Below are positions 1-6,977 of a stretch of DNA of 64,000 nucleotides, piece by piece; position 1 is the first letter of the stretch, and each line of letters starts with the position of its first letter. This DNA is from Nocardioides halotolerans DSM 19273. GTDB lineage: Bacteria; Actinomycetota; Actinomycetes; Propionibacteriales; Nocardioidaceae. Both the position numbers and the translations under genes were made by a program. A model generated the notes under the pieces. It did not search any database. It was given only the letters and a program-made list of their open reading frames with translations, and was not told the origin of the DNA. The DNA lies in NCBI RefSeq assembly GCF_000422805.1, contig NZ_AUGT01000009.1, positions 1-64,000 of the forward strand. The letters run 5' to 3'.

Positions 1-102
1 TGCTGCGCAACCTCCTCAACCAGCGCGGGGACTTGCTCACCGCTCATCGAGCTTGTCGAGATCTCCGCAGCCCGAGGCACCCGGTCGACCCGGCGTGGCG
101 CG
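1..102. other. Left edge, no supported gene
   Basis: No reading frame here can be tied to a gene. Bases 1-60 carry a CTCCTCAACC stretch and TCGAGCTTGTCGAGAT. Its reverse complement resembles a dispersed intergenic repeat style that I recall from Nocardioides-type genomes; this is memory, not a search. Confidence 0.3.
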
Positions 103-1638
103 TCAGGCGACCTTCACGATGAGGTTCTGGATGCCGCTGGAGCCCTCCGGGAAGGGGTCCATGCGGGCGGAGGACTGGGTGTTGCCCTGGCCGTCGATGA
201 CGCGGCAGCTGAGGTTGTGGGAGCCGGGCTCGGCGGTCCAGGGGAGGTGCCACTGGCGCCAGTAGTCGTTGCCGGCCGACGGGCCGAGCTCGGCGTCCTG
301 CCAGGGGCCGCCGTCGACCTGGACCTGGACCTTGGCGACGCCGCCGTGCTGCTGGGCCCAGGCGATGCCGCCGATGAAGGTGTCGCCGGCCTTGATCGTC
401 TCGAGCACCTTGGGGGTGTCGATCCGGCTGGAGATCTTGATCGGGGCGTGGGTGGCCCAGTCGCGCTTGGTCCAGTAGGAGTCCTGCTCGGCGTACGTCG
501 TCAGGGTGATGCGCTCGATCCACTTGCAGGCGCTGATGAAGCCGTAGAGGCCCGGCACGACCATCCGCGCCGGGTAGCCGTGCTCACGCGGGAGGGCCTC
601 GCCGTTCATGCCGAGCGCGATCATCGCGTCGCGGCCGTCGGTGGCGAGCTCGTACGGCGTGCCGATCGTCATGCCGTCGACGTCGGTGCTGAAGATCTGG
701 TCGACGCCCTCCTGGACCCCGACCAGGTCGAGCAGGTCGGTCAGGCGGACGCCGATCCACCGCGCGCCGCCGACGTACGGGCCGCCGACGCTGTTGGAGA
801 CGCAGGTGAGCGTGATGTCGCGCTCGACGAGCGGCAGCGCCAGCAGGTCGTCGAAGGTGAGCTCGACCTCCTGGTCGACCATCCCGTCGAGGGTGAGCGA
901 CCAGCCGTCGCGGTCGACGATCGGGACGTCGAGCCGGGTGTCGACGCGGTAGAAGTCCCCGGTCGGGACCCGCAGCGGCGTGATGCCGGGGAAGTCGGCC
1001 TCGATCCCGGCCGGGAACGCCGGCGCGGGGTCGGCAGGCCTCGGGAACGCGATGTCGGTCAGGCGGGCGCGGTAGTGCGCGATCCACCGGCCGGCGCCGC
1101 CCATCGCGGCCGCCGCCACGGCGAGCCCACCTGCCGCGAGCAGCACCCCCCGGCGACTCGCCTGGTTCGGCTGCGGTTCGGCACGCCTTCCCGCGCTCGG
1201 CACCTCGGACGAGTCGCGACGGGGGTGCGCGAGCAGCCACAGCGCGCCGACGCCGGCCGCCGCGGCGGCGAGTGAGGGGAGCACGTCACGCGGCTCGGCC
1301 GCCGGTCGGTGGAGGGCGGTGAACGCCGCCACGCCCACCAGCACCAGCTGGAGGGCGGCACCCAGCGCGAAGCGGCGACGGGCGAGCAGCCCGGCGACGG
1401 CGGCGAGCACCAGGACGCCGCCCATCACCGAGCCGATGAGCACCCGCTTGTCGTTGCTGCCGAAGTGCTCGATCGCCCACTCCTTCATCGGCGTGGGCGT
1501 CAGGTCGATGACCTGGGAGCCGACGGCCAGGACGGGGGAGGAGGCCGGGTCGAGCAGCGCGGCGACGAGATGGCCGGCCGCGACGCCGACGAGGGTCGCG
1601 AGGACCCCGAACAGGGCGTACGCGGCGCGGCTTCGCAT
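103..1638 (-). CDS. Membrane-anchored molybdopterin-dependent oxidoreductase, sulfite oxidase family
   Basis: This 511-residue protein combines an N-terminal membrane region with an extracytoplasmic sulfite-oxidase fold. Hydrophobic segments lie near residues 5-29, 66-87, 90-109, 120-137 and 165-183. The last is preceded by SRRG, which looks like an internal twin-arginine motif and would fit Tat-type export of the cofactor-loaded domain. The Moco domain spans about 240-400, with Cys279 in LTCVSNS as the probable molybdenum ligand. The C-terminal 410-505 resembles the Mo-co dimerisation domain. The family oxidises sulfite or reduces S- or N-oxides; the physiological substrate and partner are unknown. 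No cytochrome or heme subunit lies beside it. The stop is TGA at 105-103. Confidence 0.85.
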   Translation of the reverse strand: MRSRAAYALFGVLATLVGVAAGHLVAALLDPASSPVLAVGSQVIDLTPTPMKEWAIEHFGSNDKRVLIGSVMGGVLVLAAVAGLLARRRFALGAALQLVLVGVAAFTALHRPAAEPRDVLPSLAAAAAGVGALWLLAHPRRDSSEVPSAGRRAEPQPNQASRRGVLLAAGGLAVAAAAMGGAGRWIAHYRARLTDIAFPRPADPAPAFPAGIEADFPGITPLRVPTGDFYRVDTRLDVPIVDRDGWSLTLDGMVDQEVELTFDDLLALPLVERDITLTCVSNSVGGPYVGGARWIGVRLTDLLDLVGVQEGVDQIFSTDVDGMTIGTPYELATDGRDAMIALGMNGEALPREHGYPARMVVPGLYGFISACKWIERITLTTYAEQDSYWTKRDWATHAPIKISSRIDTPKVLETIKAGDTFIGGIAWAQQHGGVAKVQVQVDGGPWQDAELGPSAGNDYWRQWHLPWTAEPGSHNLSCRVIDGQGNTQSSARMDPFPEGSSGIQNLIVKVA

Positions 1639-1672
1639 GCTCGGTGTTCGGAGCGGGACCCCTCGCGGATGG

Positions 1673-2002
1673 TTACGAGGGCGGCAGGCTCGCGGCGAAG
1701 GTCGTGCCGACGGAGACCCAGCGCTGCAGGTCGGCGTCGTCGGCGACCGCCTCGGTGGCGACGCGCAGCCAGCCGTCCAGCTCCTTGCCGCGCATCTCCA
1801 TCCGGCTGGCGCCGGCCTCGCCGACGAGCCGCTCGGTGTCGGCCGGGTCGCAGCGCAGCATCAGCCCGCCCTTGCCGCTCGCCGCGACCGCCAGGTGCCC
1901 GCCGACCAGGAACGCGAGCCCGCCGAACATCCGCTGCTCGGTCACCGGGACGCCCGGCAGCAGCCCGCGGATCCGCTCGGCGAGCTCCTCGTCGTAGGCC
2001 AC
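1673..2002 (-). CDS. TfoX N-terminal domain protein
   Basis: A 109-residue protein of the TfoX_N family, recognised from the N-terminal stretch ending in RMFGGLAFLVGGHLAVA. Single-domain TfoX proteins are common in actinobacteria and have no established biochemical role; the name comes from the Haemophilus competence regulator, and competence should not be inferred here. The start is GTG at 2002. A GATGAT box sits 6 nt upstream (2014-2009), which would give a leaderless transcript. The neighbours are unrelated. Confidence 0.8.
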   Translation of the reverse strand: MAYDEELAERIRGLLPGVPVTEQRMFGGLAFLVGGHLAVAASGKGGLMLRCDPADTERLVGEAGASRMEMRGKELDGWLRVATEAVADDADLQRWVSVGTTFAASLPPS

Positions 2003-2056
2003 GACCGGATCATCGCACCGGCCGCCGACAGCGGCCGGTCTCCACGACGTGCCGGC

Positions 2057-2521
2057 TCAGCGCAGCACGAGCGCCACGTAGGGGACCGTGGCGCCGGGCA
2101 GCGTGTAGCGCTCGACCTCGACGAAGCCCCGCGCCAGCGCGAACGCGAGCCCGTCCTCGTTGGAGGCGAGCACGACCGTCTCGACCGGTCGCTCGTCCGC
2201 CCAGGCCCGCGCCACCTCGAGGCCGCGCTCGAAGAGCCGGGTGCCGAGGCCCCGACGGCGGCACGGCGCCAGCACCCGCGCGATGACCATCGCCCCGGAC
2301 TCCTCGCTCGGCCGCCGGACCGTGGAGTTGCCGACCGCGGTCGGTCCACCGTCGACGTCGGCGTACGCCACCTCGAGCCGGTGCCGCCCGGACCGCTCGC
2401 GCACCTCGTCGAGCGAGAGCGGGTCGGTCGGGATGATCTCGTTGTGGATGCGCTGCCAGTCGGCGATCGAGGCGTCGTCGGCCACCTCCACGAACCGCAC
2501 GGTGTCGAACGCCGAACCCAT
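2057..2521 (-). CDS. GNAT family N-acetyltransferase
   Basis: A 154-residue acyltransferase with the acetyl-CoA pyrophosphate-binding motif RRRGLGT at residues 88-94, followed by the usual helix and the family's C-terminal strand region with GFVEVERY. It would transfer an acetyl group from acetyl-CoA to an amine; the substrate is unknown. The ATG at 2521 faces the GTG of the enoyl-CoA hydratase-like gene only 19 bp away. An AAGACT box (2534-2529) lies 7 nt upstream of the ATG, consistent with leaderless transcription. Confidence 0.85.
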   Translation of the reverse strand: MGSAFDTVRFVEVADDASIADWQRIHNEIIPTDPLSLDEVRERSGRHRLEVAYADVDGGPTAVGNSTVRRPSEESGAMVIARVLAPCRRRGLGTRLFERGLEVARAWADERPVETVVLASNEDGLAFALARGFVEVERYTLPGATVPYVALVLR

Positions 2522-2540
2522 GTGCGGCAGTCTTCACCCT
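2522..2540. promoter_or_regulatory. 19-bp divergent gap with overlapping -10 boxes on both strands
   Basis: The plus-strand box CAGTCT (2528-2533) ends 7 nt before GTG 2541. The minus-strand box AAGACT (2534-2529) ends 7 nt before ATG 2521. Both have the conserved A2 and T6 of bacterial -10 elements and they overlap by 5 bp, so one polymerase at a time could open the DNA for either gene. Both transcripts would be leaderless. Confidence 0.5.
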
Positions 2541-3311
2541 GTGACTGACACCCCCGTCGACGCCCCGACCGAGCTCGTCCACCTCGACACCGACGGCGCC
2601 CTCGCCACGATCACGCTCGACAGCCCGCACAACCGCAACGCGCTCTCGCGGCAGCTGGTGACCGAGCTGTTCGCGCGGCTCGAGGCGGCCGAGGCGGACG
2701 ACGCGGTCAAGGTCGTGCTGGTCCGCTCGTCGGGCCGCGTGTTCTGCTCGGGGGCCGACCTCAGCGAGGCGACGACGGTCGGCATGGAGCAGGGCGCGAA
2801 GGAGATCGTGCGGCTGCAGCGGCTGATCGCCACGATGGGCAAGCCGGTCGTCGTCGAGGTCGGCGGGCCGGTCCGGGCCGGCGGCATCGGCATCGTCGCC
2901 TCGTCCGACATCGCGATCGCCGCCGAGGACGCGACGTTCGCCCTCACCGAGGTCAAGCTCGGTCTCGCCGCCGCGATCATCTCGCTGACCGTGCACCACC
3001 GGATGGGTCCGCGGGCTGCGGCGCTGACCACGCTGGGCGGCGAGGTGTTCGGCGGCACCGAGGCGGCGGCGTACGGACTGGTCACCAAGGCCGTCCCGGC
3101 CGACGACCTCGGCGAGGAGGTACGCCGGACGTGCGCGAGCCTCGCGACCGGCGCGGTCCAGGGCCTGCGCGAGTCGAAGCGCATCCTCAACCGCGACCTC
3201 GTCGAGCGCATCGACGCCCACGGCGAGGAGATGGCCGCGCTCAGCGCACGGCTGTTCGCCTCCGAGGAGGCGAAGGCGGCGATGACCGCCTTCCTCACCC
3301 GGAAGGGCTGA
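2541..3311 (+). CDS. Enoyl-CoA hydratase/isomerase family protein
   Basis: A 256-residue crotonase-fold protein starting at GTG 2541. The first oxyanion-hole strand is CSGADLSE. The second is VRAGGIGIV, where classical hydratases have a GGG-C-E pattern. By alignment from memory, the first catalytic Glu (position 144 in rat mitochondrial hydratase) is Gly here, while the second Glu is kept in LTEVKLGL. It may therefore act as an isomerase or hydrolase, or have weak hydratase activity. It stands alone, with no thiolase or acyl-CoA dehydrogenase beside it. Confidence 0.8.
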   Translation: MTDTPVDAPTELVHLDTDGALATITLDSPHNRNALSRQLVTELFARLEAAEADDAVKVVLVRSSGRVFCSGADLSEATTVGMEQGAKEIVRLQRLIATMGKPVVVEVGGPVRAGGIGIVASSDIAIAAEDATFALTEVKLGLAAAIISLTVHHRMGPRAAALTTLGGEVFGGTEAAAYGLVTKAVPADDLGEEVRRTCASLATGAVQGLRESKRILNRDLVERIDAHGEEMAALSARLFASEEAKAAMTAFLTRKG

Positions 3312-3358
3312 GCCGTCTCCTGACCCGAATGGATCAGGCCTCCCGCCCCTCGGCGAGT

Positions 3359-3364
3359 TAGGCT
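3359..3364 (+). promoter_or_regulatory. Candidate -10 box (TAGGCT) for the HelR-like gene
   Basis: TAGGCT followed by a G-rich start region would place transcription near 3371 and leave about a 60-nt leader before the TTG start at 3430. No convincing -35 is visible 16-19 bp upstream. I did not see the 19-bp rifamycin-associated element reported upstream of some actinobacterial helR genes. Confidence 0.4.
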
Positions 3365-3429
3365 TGGGGGCTCGTCATTTCCGTGGCGGGCGCTGGATGA
3401 CCACCGGGATGGGCCGAGGGGACGACTCG

Positions 3430-5661
3430 TTGAACGACAAGCCGGTCGAAGACGACCTGGTTGCACGGGAGGTGGCGCACGAGCAGGCCTTCGTCGACCG
3501 GGTCTACCTCCAGCTGGAGGAGTCCGCCCGCAAGGCCCAGCAGCTGGCGCGCGAGGGCCAGAACCGCGGCAAGCTCGGGCACGAGGGCGGGCTCGTGGAG
3601 CGCGACGCGATGGTCTACCAGGCCGCGCGGCGGATCGCACAGCTCGACGCGGCCCACGAGGGGCTGGTCTTCGGGCGGCTCGACCTGCAGCACAGCGTCG
3701 ACCGCCAACCGCGCTACATCGGCCGGATCGGCCTGCGTGACGAGCGCCGCGACTCCCTGCTGATCGACTGGCGCGCCCCCGCGGCGGCGGTGTTCTACCA
3801 GGCCACGGCGGCCGAGCCGCGCCAGGTCGTGCGCCGCCGGGTGCTGCGCTCGACCGGGCCGAGGGTCGTCGGGGTGGAGGACGAGCTGCTCGACGCGGAG
3901 GCGCTCGCCGAGCTCGAGGCCGACGGCGTCGAGCTGCCGATCGTCGGCGAGGGCGCGCTGATGGCGCAGCTCTCCCGCGCCCGCGACCGCACGATGCACT
4001 CGATCGTGGCGACCATCCAGGCCGAGCAGGACCTCGCGATCCGCGCCCCGAGCCGCGGCGTCGTCTCGATCAGCGGCGGCCCCGGCACCGGCAAGACCGT
4101 GGTGGCGCTGCACCGCGTCGCCTACCTGCTCTACACCGACCGGCGGCGCTACGAGACCGGCGGCGTCCTGGTCGTCGGCCCGAGCGGCGTCTTCATGCGC
4201 TACATCGAGCGGGTGCTCCCGAGCCTCGGCGAGGCCGCGGTCGCTCTCCGCTCGCTCGGCGAGGTCGTCGACGGCCTGCGCGCGACCCGGCACGACGAGC
4301 CCGCAGTCGCCGACATCAAGGGCTCGGCCCGGATGGCGACGCTGCTCCGCCGGGCCGCGCGGCTCCAGGCGCCGGGCAGCCCCGACCACTTCCGCACGTT
4401 CTGGCGCGACGACGTGCTCACGCTGGAGCGCGGCCAGCTCGGCCGGATCCGTCGCCAGCTGATGTCGCAGGGCCGCCGCAACCGGCAGCTCCCGCGCGTG
4501 GCCGGCGCGCTGCTCGACGCCCTGTGGAGCCAGGTCCGCGGCGAGCGCGGCCTCGACCGCGGGCGCGAGGCGTTCGACGACGACCTGCTCGGTGACGACG
4601 CCTTCCTCGACTTCGTCGTGCAGTGGTGGCCGCCGCTCGACGCCCGCACCGTGCTCGGCTGGCTGCGCGAGCCCGAGCTGCTCGCCCAGGTGTCCGACGG
4701 GCTGCTCAGCCACGAGGAGCAGCGGCTCCTGACCAAGTCGTGGGGCGCCAGCGGCAGCGACGAGGACATCGCGCTCTCGGTCGAGGACGTGCCGCTGGTC
4801 GACGAGCTGCGCTACGCGCTGGGCGACGTGCCCCAGCGCACCGACGACGAGCGCGACCTCGACGAGACCTCCCTGCTCGAGGGCGGCCTCGACGTGCAGG
4901 AGCTGATGACGGCCTCCGAGCGCGAGTACGCCCCGTCCGGCCGCGCCTGGACGCCGCCCACCCACCGGCTCGAGGACGACCCGTTCTCCCACGTCCTGGT
5001 CGACGAGGCGCAGGACCTCACGCCCATGCAGTGGCGGATGGTCGGCCGCCGCGGCAAGACCGCCTCGTGGACGATCGTCGGCGACCCCGCGCAGTCGTCG
5101 TGGCCCGACCCGGCCGAGTCGGCCGAGGCGCGGGCGACCGCACTGGAGGGCAAGGAGCGGCACGAGTTCCACCTCTCGACCAACTACCGCAACTCCTCCG
5201 AGATCTACGAGTACGCCGCGGCGTACGCCCGCCGGGTCGGGCTCGACGCCGACCTGCCCACCGCCGTCCGCTCGACGGGTGTCGAGCCGCAGGAGGTCAC
5301 CGGCGTCACCGACCTCGAGGCCGCCACGCGCGAGGCCGTGGTCGACGTCGCCGGCCGCGTCGCCGGCACCGTCGGGGTCGTGGTGCCCGTCGCGCGCCGT
5401 TCCGAGGTCAACGCCTGGCTCGCGTCGTGGCCCGAGCTGGCCGCCGACGCACCCAACGCCCGCGCCGCGATCGACTCCTCGGTGACGCCCTCGGGCGACG
5501 ACCGGGCCGTCGTGCTGACCGGCCTCGACACCAAGGGCCTGGAGTTCGACGCGATCGTCGTGGTCCGGCCCGAGGAGATCGAGGCGGAGTCGGTCACCGG
5601 CCGCGCCACGCTCTACGTCGTGCTCACCCGCGCGACCCAGCTCCTGACCACGATCTCCTGA
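3430..5661 (+). CDS. helR: RNA polymerase recycling motor ATPase, HelD/HelR family
   Basis: A 743-residue UvrD-like superfamily 1 ATPase. HelD-family proteins insert into RNA polymerase, strip it from stalled complexes and, in the actinobacterial HelR subgroup, can give rifamycin tolerance. The charged N-terminal arm is predicted to be helical (about 1-75). Walker A GGPGTGKT has its Lys at 222. The Walker B-like HVLVDEAQD has Asp525-Glu526. SF1 motif STNYRNS lies near 580 and a late helicase motif with LTRATQL near the end. The TTG at 3430 is preferred because GAGGGG sits about 9 nt upstream; an in-frame ATG at 3397 would add 11 residues. No antibiotic-inactivating gene is adjacent, so a resistance role is inference. 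Confidence 0.85.
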   Translation: MNDKPVEDDLVAREVAHEQAFVDRVYLQLEESARKAQQLAREGQNRGKLGHEGGLVERDAMVYQAARRIAQLDAAHEGLVFGRLDLQHSVDRQPRYIGRIGLRDERRDSLLIDWRAPAAAVFYQATAAEPRQVVRRRVLRSTGPRVVGVEDELLDAEALAELEADGVELPIVGEGALMAQLSRARDRTMHSIVATIQAEQDLAIRAPSRGVVSISGGPGTGKTVVALHRVAYLLYTDRRRYETGGVLVVGPSGVFMRYIERVLPSLGEAAVALRSLGEVVDGLRATRHDEPAVADIKGSARMATLLRRAARLQAPGSPDHFRTFWRDDVLTLERGQLGRIRRQLMSQGRRNRQLPRVAGALLDALWSQVRGERGLDRGREAFDDDLLGDDAFLDFVVQWWPPLDARTVLGWLREPELLAQVSDGLLSHEEQRLLTKSWGASGSDEDIALSVEDVPLVDELRYALGDVPQRTDDERDLDETSLLEGGLDVQELMTASEREYAPSGRAWTPPTHRLEDDPFSHVLVDEAQDLTPMQWRMVGRRGKTASWTIVGDPAQSSWPDPAESAEARATALEGKERHEFHLSTNYRNSSEIYEYAAAYARRVGLDADLPTAVRSTGVEPQEVTGVTDLEAATREAVVDVAGRVAGTVGVVVPVARRSEVNAWLASWPELAADAPNARAAIDSSVTPSGDDRAVVLTGLDTKGLEFDAIVVVRPEEIEAESVTGRATLYVVLTRATQLLTTIS

Positions 5662-5711
5662 CCCGCTCGCGTTTTCTGGTGGTCCGGTCGCCCGTGGCAC
5701 AGTTCTGCTCC

Positions 5712-6827
5712 GTGCGCCGCGCCCTCGCCGTCCTCCTCGCCGTGCTCGCCACGGTCGCCGCGCTGTCGGTGGTGTCCGGGCAGCCCGCGGACGCCGCGCC
5801 GTCGGTCGACCACCGGCTCGGCCAGGGGCAGTGCGCGCTCACCGGCCGGGTGTGGATCCCCGGCCGCGGCTGCGCCCGTCACCACTGCGTCAAGGGCGCG
5901 ACCATGTTCAAGGAGGGCCACGACGCCGAGCTCTGCCAGCTCCAGGGCCGCAAGGGCGCGGAGTTCGCCCGGCCGATCAGCTCACGCCGCTGCGCCGAGC
6001 TCGGGCGGATCTGGATCGGCGAGATCAACTCCTGCGCCTCCAACCCCAACCGGGCGCGGTTCGTCGTGACCAACGCGCCCCAGTGCCGCGGCGCCGGCCA
6101 GGTCTACGTCAACCACGGCGAGGTCGAGGGCCGCTACGACGAGTGCGTCAGCCCCGGTCGTTTCGACAAGCTGCGCCGGATCGCGCAGCGCAGCCACCAG
6201 TCGCTCAACCAGACGGCACTGGACCGCAACCGGTTCAACTGCTCCTACCGCGGCGGCTGGGTCATGCGGGGCGGGCTGTGCGTGAAGCGCGAGGGACCGG
6301 TGCCGGCCTCGCAGCAGGGCGGGTTCTACATGGTCGGCGACTCGGTGAGCTGGCGCGCCGACAACGAGCTCGCGCAGCGCCAGGGCGGCTGGATCCTCGA
6401 CCTGCGCCCCGGACGCCGGCTCGACGAGCTTCCTGGCCGGCTGGCGTGGTTCCGCGCCGACCACGGCGAGCCCGACCAGGTGATCGTGCAGCTCGGCACC
6501 AACCGCCGCAAGGGTTTCAACCAGGGCGACTTCCGCGACACGATGGCGTCGCTCCCGGCGACCACGCCGGTGCTCTTCCTGCTGCCCTACCGCAAGCCGA
6601 ACGGCGACAACGCCGGCCCGGTCGCCGCCACCAAGAAGTACGCCCGCTGGATGCGAGAGCTGGCCGCCGACCGGCCGCTCACCTGCCTCTCCGACTGGCC
6701 GAAGATCGCCTCCTCGCACCTCTCCAACCTCGTCGACGGCGAGCACCCCGATGCCACCCACGAGGGCTGGTACGCGCGCTACGTCGTCCGCGCCTGGGGC
6801 GACTGCGCGCGGCACCTCGGGCTGTAG
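5712..6827 (+). CDS. Secreted SGNH-hydrolase-domain protein with Cys-rich N-terminal half
   Basis: A 371-residue protein with a Sec-type signal peptide (about 1-28, ending ADA). The middle part (about 30-190) is rich in paired Cys residues, in segments such as GQCALTGRVWIPGRGCA, suggesting disulfide-bonded repeats. The C-terminal half is an SGNH-type domain: GDS with Ser211, LGTN with Asn264, and a closing D-A-T-H with Asp347 and His350. Such enzymes hydrolyse esters, often on cell-wall or exported glycans, but the substrate is unknown. The GTG at 5712 starts exactly at the signal peptide. A terminator-like hairpin follows the stop. Confidence 0.8.
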   Translation: MRRALAVLLAVLATVAALSVVSGQPADAAPSVDHRLGQGQCALTGRVWIPGRGCARHHCVKGATMFKEGHDAELCQLQGRKGAEFARPISSRRCAELGRIWIGEINSCASNPNRARFVVTNAPQCRGAGQVYVNHGEVEGRYDECVSPGRFDKLRRIAQRSHQSLNQTALDRNRFNCSYRGGWVMRGGLCVKREGPVPASQQGGFYMVGDSVSWRADNELAQRQGGWILDLRPGRRLDELPGRLAWFRADHGEPDQVIVQLGTNRRKGFNQGDFRDTMASLPATTPVLFLLPYRKPNGDNAGPVAATKKYARWMRELAADRPLTCLSDWPKIASSHLSNLVDGEHPDATHEGWYARYVVRAWGDCARHLGL

Positions 6828-6840
6828 CGCGGGCGCACTT

Positions 6841-6858
6841 TCGGCGCCTTTGCGCCGA
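6841..6858 (+). terminator. Intrinsic terminator-like hairpin after the SGNH gene
   Basis: TCGGCGC (6841-6847) pairs with GCGCCGA (6852-6858) around a CTTT loop, and is followed by a T-rich tail (tttggtcttgttt). It lies 14 nt after the stop codon. Confidence 0.6.
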
Positions 6859-6965
6859 TTTGGTCTTGTTTCACGCGTGAACCGAGCAGATCCGGCGCGA
6901 TTGCGCTGGTTCTGAACACGCGAGACGGCTCGTGGGCACCGGGCGGTCGGTCGCCGAGGCGCCCT

Positions 6966-6977
6966 TAGGCTTCGCAC
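6966..6977 (+). promoter_or_regulatory. Leaderless -10 box TAGGCT for the PhzE-like gene
   Basis: TAGGCT (6966-6971) is separated from ATG 6978 by TCGCAC. The transcription start should fall at or next to the A of the start codon, and no Shine-Dalgarno sequence is present. Confidence 0.55.

Noticed and set aside
3300..3430. Rifamycin-associated element upstream of the HelR-like gene
   Set aside because: No matching 19-bp palindrome was seen; a resistance link is left open.
3358..5700. 780-residue antisense ORF over the HelR-like gene
   Set aside because: Composition is a high-GC shadow of the plus-strand ATPase, whose motifs and start are convincing.
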